From Nothopassalora personata (Eukaryota > Ascomycota > Dothideomycetes > Mycosphaerellales > Mycosphaerellaceae), in NCBI GenBank assembly GCA_033816765.1, contig CM066289.1:1178001-1242000 (forward strand): a DNA stretch of 64,000 bases. The letters are read 5' to 3'. The notes under the pieces were generated by a model, which was not told the origin of the DNA, searched no databases, and saw only the letters and a program-made list of their open reading frames with translations. Of this stretch, positions 1 through 10,739 are shown in pieces (positions within the stretch are counted from its first letter, which is position 1; every line of letters starts with the position of its first letter). Both the position numbers and the translations under genes were made by a program.

Positions 1-3000
1 CCTATATAACTAACTAGAACTGCCTCTTTAGATCTATAACTCCCTTAATAAAGAAGAAATAGATTAAAGTAGGAGGTAGGCATTTGTTAGCCACTTATAT
101 TAGGACTATAGAGATGAGTAGGAGATCTAGTAGGAAAGTTGTTTTAGAAGATGTTCTACTTATACCTAAGCTAGGGGTAAACCTAGTTTCTTAGAACCAG
201 TTTAGTAAGCAGTTTAGTGTTTAACCTCCTTCATTTTCTCTTATATCCCCCTCTAGCTAAACTGTTGTCTAGACAAGGCTTCTTAGGGGGGTTCTATTCA
301 TTAATAAGATTTCTCCTCTACTATAAGAAAGGGCACATTACTTATTATATGCACTACTAATGGAGAATGCCTTTGTAACTACTAAATTAGAGACTGACCT
401 AAAATAGTAGGAGCTTTAGTATAGAAGATTTGCACACTTTAGGAAGAACTTACTCTAGAATCTTTATAAGGTAATAGACTTAAAAGAACCTATTCCTGTT
501 CCTAGGGATAGCTTCTACTAGTATAGAGTATATTTAATAGCAAAGATAAAGAAGTACAAAGGCAAAGTTACTAAGAGAAGACCTAAAAGACTTGCCCTTG
601 TATCTATTAATATATATAGTCTACTGCTAACATTAAGGCTAGGGTTCAAATACTAGCTTAAGATTGTTAATAACTTCTCTAGAAAAAAGTAGACCTGTCC
701 TCTTAAGAAAAGAGAAGATACTCTAGTTGCTCTCTAGAACTGGAAGATTAAGGTAGAGAGGAAATTATTAGCATAGTTAAAAGCAGTTAGGCTTAACAAT
801 GTAAGGGAACTTATTATATTAGTTAAGTAGTAGGAGAAGGATTTGGGAATTAGGCTAGAGTATACTAAGGTATACAACTCGCTCTAAAATGGACTAGTTA
901 AAAGGTCAATATAAACCTTAGAAGACTCTATAAGGGCAATGCTTAAAGAGGCTAAGATGCTAATTGAATTCTAGCCTAAAGCACTAGAAGCCTAAACCTA
1001 TATAAGGAACAAACAACTAAATAGTCTAGACTATAATAGGTTCAAGGTTTCACTAGATAAAGCCTTTAATAGCATTAAGCCAACTATTAACTATTTAAAG
1101 GTTTAGGGATGCAAAGCTATTGTCTATATAGACACAAGATCCTAGCCTTAATAGGCAAGAAGTAATAAACTAATAAATAGAGGTAAAGAAGCAGTGTTTA
1201 TTAGATACGTTAAAAACACAGCTAAGGCCTAGCTCTTTTAGGAACTAGACATAAAAGCTATTAAACAACACACACATGTAGACTTCTTTAAGGACCAACC
1301 TAGAGGTAATATAGATCTTAATGTTACAAAATTGAATCTATTAAGCAATACACTAGCTAGGAGACCCTTAGGGAGGCTAAGGAAGGACATATCCTTAGAG
1401 CAACCTATTTACTATTCAATCATTTAGTAGAGTAGCCTAGTAACAGCCTAGCTAAGAAAGCTGTTTATGCAACTTCCCTAGCCTCTAAAGAATGTAGGGG
1501 AATTTTAGAAAATCGATAAGCTAATTAAGATAAGTTTACTAGATCTCTAGGAAAAGAATGTTACTAGGACATAAGTGACTACTCTTAGATTATCCCTTAG
1601 TAAGAGGAGGGCTAACTATAATGTTAAGGGCTATAAATAGAAATAGAAAGCCCTAAGATCTATAGTCCCTATACCTAAACTAGCTACTAAAGTGGGAGAA
1701 GCAATAGACCTCTTAGAGAACCTTACTGCTTACTACTAAGCTTTCTTTACAGCTATGCAATTAGTAGATGATTTAGTACTATAGGATAGTGAATTCCTAG
1801 AAGAAGTTAAGGAGATAGCCTTTGCAGCAACCGTAGAAGTTATTGCATACAAGCAAGAGATCCTAATTCTAAAGTCCTATAAGGATGCTATAAATAATAA
1901 GAAATAGGGACACCTTTAGAAGGAAGCAATCTAGAAGGAGCTAGATGCCCTATAGAGTAACAATACCTAGGAGAATGCTGTTCTACTAAAAGGAGCAAAC
2001 TTAGTTACGTTAAGATAGGTCTTTAATGTTAAAAGAAGTATTAGTAGAGCCATTAAAAAGTTCAAGGCTAGGCTAGTTATAAGGGGCTTTTTACAGAAGT
2101 TTAGTATTAACTTTATAGAGACATTTGCGCCTACAGTTAGATAGGACACCCTTAGGGTATTTATAGCTATTATGTGCAAGAAGGATCTCTATCTTCACTA
2201 AGTGGATGTAAACAATGCGTTTATAGAAAGCACCCTCTATAAAGACATCTTTATGTTACTACTACTAGGAGTTAAGCTTCTACTAAACATAGTGTTCAAG
2301 ATCCTTAAAAGCTTATATAGACTTAAGCAAGCAGCTAGAGATTAGAATCAACTCTGTGTGTTAAAGCTTAGAGAGATTGGATTCACATAGTTAGAGGTGG
2401 ATCTATGCCTACTTATTTATAAGGAAAAAGAGATTATAATTCTTATATATATAGATAACATTCTAATTGCTATACTAAAGTTAATAGATGTTCTCTAGTT
2501 TAAAAGAGAACTTAGTAAAGTCTTTAAGATTAAAGATCTTAGTAAACCTAAAAAGATCCTTAGCATAAGAGTTACAAGGGACAGGAGGAGAGGAATCCTA
2601 AAACTTGACTAGGGACACTTTGTTAGGGACAACCTTACTAAGATAGGGATAAACCATAAGAAGGCAGCACCTACACACTTACCTATAGACAGCTATAAGG
2701 CTCTTAAACCTTTAAGCCATATAGATAAGAGGTGTAACAAGGTAGAGTACTAAAGTATTAATAGTACATAGATGTAGCTAGCAACAATTATAAGGCTAGA
2801 CATTGCTTTTGCCCTAGGAAGGATAAGCTCATTTGTAAGTGACCCATCCGCCTACTATATAAAGGCTTTAAAGAAGATTATAAGATATCTAAGGTTATAT
2901 CCTAATCTTAGCCTTGTCTTCTCTAGGCATAGAGAATGATGCCTAGTTGGATACTATAACTCTAATTATACAATAGACAAAGTAGACAGAGTCTCTATCC

Positions 3001-3555
3001 TTAGGTATGTCTTCTTCCTCTATAGGGCACTAGTCTCCTAGATGAGTAAGAAGCAAAAGTCTATAGCAACATCTACAATAGAAGCTAAATACATAGCTAT
3101 AAATGTATATGTAAAGCAATCCCAATTCCTAGCTTCACTGCTAAGGGAGATAGACTGTCTAGAGTTAGTAGGAGACTGTTCCTATCAACTAAGGATTACT
3201 AGAAACTAGGAGACTATGTTAAGCTTAAGACTAGTCTAATTAAGAGGTAACAACTAAGCTACCCTTACCCTAGTGAGGGATGCATATGTTTATAACAAGT
3301 TAAAGCATATTAACATTGCCTACAATGCTGTTAGGAAACTTTAGTAGAGAAGGCTTATTGCTATTAAGTACACCCTAACATCTAAGATAGTTGTAGATAG
3401 GTTCATAAAGCTAAAGACTAGTCTACACTTCTAGAGGTTTATAAGCTAGCTTAACCTGTTATAGAGGTCCAAATACTACTAATAGGAGAAGAGTAGACTA
3501 TAACCTCCTATGTAAGATAAGTAGGAGTATTAAGATGTAGCATCTTAGGGGGAGC
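1..3555 (+). mobile_element. RIP-degraded Ty1/Copia retrotransposon (Copia-1), 5' end outside window
   Basis: Reading the + strand with TAG/TAA taken as former Gln or Trp codons gives a Copia polyprotein. It begins near the end of the protease region (around 150-200, resembling 'LEDVLLIPKLGVNLVS'). Integrase follows (about 400-1450, with a 'NGLVKRSI' block). Reverse transcriptase comes next (about 1960-2600, with 'KARLVIRGF', 'ETFAPTVR', 'SLYRLKQA' and 'LIYIDNIL'). RNase H closes it (about 2740-3470, 'MSKKQKSIATSTIEAKYIA'). The order protease-integrase-RT-RNase H is diagnostic of Copia. The frame is almost continuous, but Gln and Trp codons are stops, so no protein can be made. A purine tract at 3548-3554 marks the 3' end of the internal region. 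Confidence 0.9.
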
Positions 3556-3755
3556 TAACAGTTAGGTTGTAATCTAATAGCCTAAGGCATCTACGATGAC
3601 TCAGCTTGTCGGAAGACACCTTCTCTCCCCTTTAGCTTAGATAGACATCTAACACAATCAACACATTAGTTCCTAATATATTGCTGCATGCCCTATGGCT
3701 ATTAGCTAGTTAAAGATTAATCTCTTACTCCACTCCGCTGCTAACTACGTATCCT
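3556..3755 (+). repeat. Probable 3' LTR of Copia-1 (end not resolved)
   Basis: The sequence right after the purine tract starts with TAACAG, a likely RIP-altered TG-type LTR start. It has no coding signal. The 5' LTR is outside the window, so the right end cannot be fixed by comparison. Copia-2 RNase H sequence starts from about 3755 on the other strand, so the LTR ends at or before that point. Confidence 0.45.
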
Positions 3756-5294
3756 ATAAGGTCTCAACTTTACAGTTCTAGCAATATATCTCTAAACATG
3801 CTTTACTATAGCAATATACTCTACTAAATAATTAGCTAAGACTTTAGCTAAGTAGTTTATTATATAGGAGATGTCTAGCCTCGTCTAGTTAGCTAGGTAC
3901 TAGAGTTCCCTAATTAATGTATTAAATAGATTATGATCCTATATATTATATTACTCTTTATAAGCTTTATATAGGCGGTTAAGGGGATACTTAACACTTT
4001 TAGCTAAGTCTAGGCTATATTTCTAAAGTTTCTCTAAAGTATAGTGCTTTTAGGAGATATAAAGATCTCTATTCTTTTTACTCTTTAGTTATATACCTAG
4101 AAAAAGGTTTATATTAACAGTTTTAATAGAGTACTTATTCTTTAGCCTAGTAATAAACTTGTTAATCTTCTAATTACTATTACTAAAGATTTAAAAGTTA
4201 TCTATATATAGGAGAACTAAGAGATTCTCCCCCTAAAAGAGATATATATTAGAATTAAGTCTCTTTAGGCCTAATTCTTCTAGAGCTTCCTTAGTATTAT
4301 AGTACTAGAGGTTTATAGCTTGTTTTAGTCTATATAGTCCCTTCTTAATTTCTAGGACTTCGTTAGATAGATCTTTCTTAATAAGCTCTACGCCTTCTAG
4401 TAGTTTAATATATAAAGACCTATTAATATTAGGGTTTATAAATGCTGTTTTAATATTAATCTATCTCCTCTTCTAGCTAAGAACTATATATAGGGCTAGG
4501 AGAATTCTGCTTATTAGTAGCCTTAGGGTTAGAGTAAAGGTCTTACTATAGTCTATACCTTGCTTTTAAGTAAATCTCTTAGCTACCTATCTAGTTCTAC
4601 GCTTCTTAATAGACCTATTAGGAAGATACTTATAGTATAGGACCTATTTTTCTATAAGTAGTTTCCTACCCTTAAGGACTTTCTATAATAGGATCTATAT
4701 AATATATTCTATATCTTCTAAGGAGTTAAATTCCTTTCTAATTACCCTAATCTATTTAGCTCTATTAGGTCTGTTTAATACTTTAGTTAGGATAGTAGGA
4801 TCTATAAGCTTCCCCTTCTTTATATTATCTATAGCTAATATAGCAAATACTTTCTTAAGTTTACTATAATTATAATTAGATCTATTCTATCTTAAACTTC
4901 TCCTTATTAGCTTAGGATAGACCTTAGCTTATTTAGTCTTTATAGGCTTATAAGTCCTATCTCTCTTTCTCTTACTAATATATAGGGTAGGGTAGAATAG
5001 TGTTATAGCCTAATTAGGGTCTTCTTATATAGCTAGGGCTATATCTTCTTAGGTAGTAGGAGCTGCTTCTTTATGTTATAGCTCTTTAAACTAAGAAGTC
5101 TAAGGCTTATGCTCTTTAGGAGATTGTTTCTAGAGCTAGGTATACTCTATAGGAGATTATTCCTAGAGCTAGGGGGATATATCTCTAAATAGTAGATGTA
5201 AATCTTCTATTATATACTCCCCCTAAGACTAACCTTAGTTAGGGGAGTCTTATTACGAAGCCCTTTATGTTTTAGGTTAGTTACTATACTGCTA

Positions 5295-5345
5295 TAGCTC
5301 CCCCTCTAGCTATATAGCTCCCCCTCTAGCTATATAGCTCCCCCT
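5295..5345. repeat. 20-bp tandem repeat in the Copia-2 linker
   Basis: The unit TAGCTCCCCCTCTAGCTATA occurs at 5295-5314 and 5315-5334, with a third partial copy up to about 5345. It falls in the stretch between the integrase and RT regions of Copia-2, which is usually variable in this family. Confidence 0.85.
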
Positions 5346-6980
5346 AAAGATTTATAGGGTTAGTAACTCGCTTCTAGCGCGTAAGGCGCTTTATAAGGTA
5401 TATAAATGCCCTTATGTTTATAGTAAGGGTCCTTAGGGTTATTCTAGGGATGTCTTAGGAAGGTAATCTTATTATCTAGGATAGCATTCTTATTACTAGT
5501 AGTAAGCTAGGAGCTCTTAATAGTCTATCCTATCTGCTCCCCCTAAGCGACCTGCTTACCTATAGGGATTTAGTATTGCGAGTTCCATAAGAAATCTTCA
5601 TTAAAAGTTATATAGGGGGAATAGGTTATCTTATAGACCTATTTTCCTCTCTCCTACCATAGCTTCTATAGTAGGTAGTTAGTTAATAAACTACCCTAGA
5701 ATCCTATATACTACTATATGTCCGCCCTTATAGAGAACTTTTTAGACTTAGTGTAATTATCGTTATGTTTGTATACTTTATATCTAAACTTTCTTATATT
5801 CCCTAAGTCTACTTCTTTAATATTAATACCTAGGCCCTTTTTAAAGTCCTTCTATAGTATATTCTTTATTATTAAGTTAAAGAGGCGGTTTGTAATATAG
5901 TATACAAAATCTATAGCTAGGGGCTAGAGGTTCTATAGCAAGCTAGAGTCTATAAGCATAGCTCTAGTCTTATTAATAATAACTTTGTTAGAAGCTTTAG
6001 CAATTCTATTTTGCTTAGGAGTATATAGTAATACAAAGTCCTATCTAATTCCTTTATATTAGGCATATATTCTAAGTTTAATGTTATTGAACTCCGTACT
6101 ACTATCTAAGAACTAGATCTTAGGCGTCTTCTTATAGTAGTTCTATATTATAGTAAGCTAAGTTTCAATTGCTACTAGAGTATTACTCTTCTTTAGAAGT
6201 AGTAAGTACTATCTTATCCAATTTTAACGTATATAAGCATAAGGCAATATATATAACTATTATAAGAGACTAGAGTAATTAGACTAACTAGGTTAGTATA
6301 GATTTTATCTAATACCTCTAGTATAGGTCTCCTAGGGATTCTTAAAACAACTCTTTATAACCTTATAAGCTTATAAGTCTTATAATATCCTAACTCTATA
6401 GTATTAATATCTTCTAGGCTCTTAACTACTTCTTTTATAGTATTAAGTAGTATACTTCTAATATACCTAAGCCTTTAATACTATCTAACTATATTAGTTC
6501 TTAGCTTAGTGAATATAAGAGTAGTAAGTTCTTTTAATACTAATCTGTCTTTATTCTTCCTAGAGCCCCTCTTTACCCTAAGGTTCCTAAAGATAATAAT
6601 ATTCTTTATTATCTTAATATAGCCTATAGGCTTATCCTTCTAGAATAGTATTTTAGATAGTCTATTTAGGTAAACTCTATGTTTCTTATATAGGAGTTCT
6701 ATAGAGATTAGTATAGTATCTAACTCTAGGGAGTAAAGTATATTACGAAGGAGGAGGGTAGTCTCTTAACTAAGATAGTTCTTTATAACCTACTCTAATT
6801 CTCGTTTACTTATAAGAGATCCTTATCTAACGGCCTATAATAAGTATATAGGCCTAAGTCTTAGCCTAATATTTTAAAGGTCTATAAGATTATTATAGAT
6901 ATAGAAGGATATACCTATATTATAGACTTTGTCTATTAATATTAGGTTTAATATAGTAGCTACTACCCTTCCTATATATA

Positions 6981-6985
6981 CTATT
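6981..6985. repeat. Candidate target-site duplication, left
   Basis: CTATT directly precedes the left Gypsy LTR and is repeated at 18913-18917 directly after the right LTR. Five base pairs is the usual duplication length for Gypsy elements. The joined flanks read through as Copia-2. Confidence 0.65.
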
Positions 6986-7378
6986 ATTGACGACTGATTA
7001 GTTGTGTTAACTTTAGGTTTAGTTGTGTCGACCTTAGGTTTAGAGGGAGGGTCCCTTAGGTCCAACTTGCCCCAATTTCATTTAGGTTTAATTGGACATT
7101 TAGGTGAGCTAGCGGGACCTAGTATAGCTGTTAAGATATATACTGCGCAGTTGAGCATTGTAAGCGTAGCATTAAGGCAACAATCCAATTCATACCTCTC
7201 GAGTAGAGGGCATAGGGGTTTAGGTCCGCTAATCCTCTTGTTTTATCTAGCTACTACGCTACTCGTCACGTGACCTGATTTCACGGTCCCGGGACCGGCA
7301 AATACCTCTGCTTACATAAGCGCCGCTCTACACCACTATAACTCGGACAGGCCTACATAGGGTAGTTAGTAGACATTA
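6986..7378 (+). repeat. Left LTR of the Gypsy-type element
   Basis: This 393-bp sequence is repeated in direct orientation at 18520-18912 with no gaps (constant offset of 11534). By eye about 16 positions differ. All are C/T or G/A transitions in CpA/TpG/TpA contexts, as RIP would produce. The LTR contains an imperfect 26-bp palindrome (7278-7303) preceded by CACGTGA. Exact ends are uncertain by one to three bases. Confidence 0.88.
7278..7303. repeat. 26-bp palindrome, LTR copy (left)
   Basis: This is an imperfect 26-bp palindrome with core GGTCCCGGGACC and ATTT/AAAT ends. CACGTGA lies just upstream. The same motif recurs at 10713, 14537 and in the right LTR. Confidence 0.9.
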
Positions 7379-7445
7379 TTTTAGTAGTTAATAAGGGGGG
7401 GTATTAAGTGTACACCCGGTAGCGTATTAGCATCTAGTTTGTAAG

Positions 7446-7635
7446 GTTAAAATCACGGTTTAAGGTCTAAGGTTCATGGTTAAGGTCATCACTTAAGGTC
7501 AAGGTTCAAGGTTAAGGTTCAAGGTTAAGGTTTAAGGTCAAGGTTCAAGGTCAAGGTTTAAGGTCAAGGTTCAAGGTTAAGGTTCACGGTTAAGGTCGAC
7601 TAAGGTCGAAAACACTTAAGGTCTAAGGTATTTAG
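7446..7635. repeat. AAGGTT/AAGGTC tandem repeat in the Gypsy leader
   Basis: Around thirty short units of the form AAGGT(T/C) with a C, A or T-rich spacer follow each other between the left LTR and the gag ATG. The units are six or seven bases with variable spacing. There is no open frame. The function is unknown; the position is that of an untranslated leader. Confidence 0.9.
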
Positions 7636-7793
7636 TAACAATCACGGTTACAAGGACCTATTAAGTAACAACTAGTATTAGCACATTCTAAAGCAAGCAC
7701 TACGCAACAATAGATACGGCTACATTACTAGAAAAACTTAGTACCTTTACCGACATAGGTAGAGGCTACGAACAGCCTATAAACCCTACGAAA

Positions 7794-10590
7794 ATGGAAG
7801 GGGTCTATAGGGATTCTGTCCCTTATAAGGGGATAGAGGAATCGGAGGAAGGGGGAACACCTAAATCCAGTAAGGAAGGGAGAAGCGGAACTAGCGCCGC
7901 TAAATTGGGTATAGGTATAGGAACGAACAGCACAATTAGAATAGATGCTATAACTGCCCTCTTTGGACGATTAGCAGTAGCAATAGAAAACGCTAGCCCT
8001 CGCTTTCCACCTCTAGGAGGTGCTAAGAATCCGTTCTTTAATGGCACTAATGCTACTAAGTTCTAGGAGCGGTTTAGCGACCTAATAGACTAGTACCCGC
8101 CTCGGGCATCTATTAAGAAGGATGATTTCTAGGGTAGGTTTAAGCGCAATTGCGAAACTACTATCCGGCGCGTAGTTATAAGGCTGCCTAGGTGGCTCAC
8201 TAATAAGGCACGTTTTAGGAGGGCGTTCTTATTAGAGTTCTTAAGGTTTAACGCCTACTCGATATTAGGAAGTCGGGAATACCTTAAGGAGATTATTAGG
8301 GCGTAGTAAGGCAAGAGGCCTAAAGAACAAGATATAAAGGAATTCATCCGCCTATTTATATCCTTAAGTGACCTAATTGAACCTAAGGATTTAGATAATA
8401 GCTCCCGGAGTCGCCTTCTCCTTTAGGGATTGCTAGAGGCAGTCGCGAAAGCGGTCTACAAGGCTTACGGGCTTCACCCGAAGTAACCTAAGAAGTTTAG
8501 GGACTTTTAGAGGATTCTCGATGAAGCTGCTAGCATCGTAGATAGTGAGGAGGGATAGAAAGCTATGTATATAGATTTCCCTCTTACTTTACCTTAGCTA
8601 CACCGCTTAGTCGTGAAGTAAATGCCGCGCCTTAAGCCTAAGATTAACACGCTTAAGAAGGCTACCTCTAGGACTGTTATTAATGATAACCTAATCTAGA
8701 AGGTAGCTAAAATAAGTATACGTATATACTAGCGCGGTCGCGTCGCGGACGCGGGTACCTTTTACCCGAGCGAGAATTAACGCTCTATATAACCGGAGAG
8801 GCACGACCTAGATACTAAACTGTAGGTTTACGTAATGTAGCGTCCCCCATCGCAGAATCGCGAACAGTCTAAAGCGATAGATAGTTATTGCTATAACTAT
8901 AGTAGTTCGAAGCACTAGGCTAGCAACTATAGGGCGATAAGGTCCTTAATATCTCGGGGCTACGTACACCTCGCCCCGAATAACTAGTAGTATCTAGGGA
9001 AAGAAGGCGATCCGCGTCCTACTAAGTTTAACTTTCGGAGGGACTATAGTAAACCGAAACTGCTCTATATGCTCCCTCTACTCGAAGAACATTATAGGCC
9101 GATCGAGTTTAACAACTAGTATAAGATTTCTACACTATGTAAGCAATAGATGGGTAGGGACTACACTAGGGTAATAAAGGTTACGCCTCCTAATTATTCT
9201 AAGCCCCCTCCTAACTTTAGGCATTTAATAGAGTATAGCCCTTAGGACGTACGGTCCAGCTAAATAGAGAAGGCTACTAGTACATATTAGGTCTCATTCG
9301 GAGAAAGTGAAGTAGAGTAGGCGGTCGACTTAGGCGAGCTTAACGAGGTATCTACCTATCCTATACAGTCTAACAAAGTAAAAGGGAAGGTACCCGTAGG
9401 CATTCTAAAGAATCCGCACCCGAGGACCCGGTCCTTAGCCTAGGATCTACGAGCCCGAGCTAAGGCTACTAAGAAAGTTCGCCTACAATTAGAATAGGAA
9501 ATCCGGTAAGCTAAGATTAACTAGTAGGAGGTTAAAATAATTAATGAAGTTAGTGCTTAAATAAGCGAAACTTAATTATTAGCTAAATCCGGGGTAACCC
9601 TAGAAAGGGGAAATAATGCCTAAGTGAATAGATTAGGGAACGATGCTAATAAAGGACTGCCTAAGGATATGCCTACTAGTCCCGTAAACGCCCCCTTCGC
9701 ATAAAGGAAGCGTATGTAGAATGCTAAGACTATAAGGATTAATAACTACGTCCGACAATATAGTTTAGCTAGTAATAGCCCGGTTACAAAGGAAGAGGGT
9801 ATCATCTACTAGATTGATTAGATCCTCTAGACAACGTTTCCTAATATAAACGCCTAAGATTAGTTTCGATATAGTCGCTAGTTCGAGGCTACCCTCTTCG
9901 GTCGCGTTACTAACACCCCCGCTCTTTAGGAGAAGCTCGCTACAGTGCGACGCCTTATAGGAAAGGACCCTAAGGTTCGCACTAGACAAGTGGTTACCTA
10001 TAAAGATGAACCTAAGTATAATAAGGAGGTCTTCCGCGAAGATAGTTAGGCCTAGTATATCGGAGTATATTCAACCATGCTTTACTCTAAAGGAGCGGTC
10101 CCTACTGCTAAGCTCTATAAGGACGTTAAGAAAATCGGGCTCTCTAGTGTCCTTAATAACTTTACTATAGTCCCTAGTCCTTAGGTAGTAGCGGAGTTCG
10201 GGATAAATAAGAACTAGATTAGGTGCCTAATTAGCGAGGGTTCCGAGGTAAATATTATCGGCTAGAGGAACGCTTATAGATTTAGGTTACCGGTAATGTC
10301 GAGTGCTTAGCTTACCTTTCGAGGTGCTAGAGGGCGGGCCTAGTTTAAAGGTGTTATAGGCAATTTGGATGTTTAGGTATTTAGGGTTTACTACTAAATA
10401 GACATGTTTATCTCCTCGGATCTAAACTTACTAACAATCCTAGGACGTCCGTAGGCCCGTAAGGTGCGACTCACTGCCCGTAACTGCGATAATAGTTTAT
10501 AGGAGGGGACTATTACTAGCCGCAAAGGTGAAAGTGTTATATTTACTACCCTAGTTAGCTCGGACAGGTGTAAGACCCTTTAAGAACTAT
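7794..10590 (+). pseudogene. Gypsy gag-protease frame (RIP-mutated)
   Basis: The frame starts at an ATG at 7794 and stays open for 90 codons before the first RIP stop. A CCHC zinc knuckle is recognisable near 8885-8930 (C-x2-C-x4-H-x4-C), but two of its cysteines now read Tyr, as TpG to TpA change would give. Further on, around 10380-10470, 'SSDLNLLTILGRP' resembles the end of an aspartic protease domain. Gag would coat the RNA and protease would cut the polyprotein. It cannot be expressed because stops occur throughout. The end coordinate is approximate. Confidence 0.75.
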
Positions 10591-10712
10591 TAAAAGCGTC
10601 GGGAAATGGAAGGGTAGGTTAAGTTACGGCGCTTAACCTACCGACTTGCTAAAGCCGGATTTAATAAAATCGGTAAGGTTCTCGCACTATCTCGGAGAAA
10701 CCTCGGACTTTG

Positions 10713-10738
10713 ATTTACCGGTCCCGGGACCGGTAAAT
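10713..10738. repeat. 26-bp perfect palindrome between gag-protease and pol frames
   Basis: This is a perfect inverted repeat with ATTTACC and GGTAAAT ends and core GGTCCCGGGACC. It sits in the roughly 150-bp gap between the first and second frames of the Gypsy element. Confidence 0.95.
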
Positions 10739-10739
10739 A

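Larger units (their letters stand above)
3756..6985 (-). mobile_element. Copia-2, downstream (pol) half: integrase, RT, truncated RNase H
   Basis: The - strand reads as a second, distinct Copia pol. From high to low coordinates: integrase (about 6200-5850, 'DSSTEF' then 'YTPKQNRIAKASNK'); a linker containing 20-bp tandem repeats near 5295-5345; reverse transcriptase ('LEIKKGLYRLKQA' near 4330 and 'VLLYIDNF' near 4200); and RNase H ('TRLDISYIINYLAKVLANYL' near 3850). RNase H stops at about 3755 against the Copia-1 LTR, so the element is 3'-truncated. Gln and Trp codons are RIP-type stops. The missing upstream half lies at 18913-20365, beyond the inserted Gypsy element. Confidence 0.88.

Noticed and set aside
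7004..7273. 89-codon + strand frame as a gene, and its near copy at 18622-18807
   Set aside because: Both lie wholly inside the two LTRs of the Gypsy element, so they are repeat sequence, not a gene pair.
7446..7635. Telomeric or subtelomeric repeat
   Set aside because: The unit AAGGTT/AAGGTC is not the fungal TTAGGG repeat, and it sits inside a retrotransposon leader.
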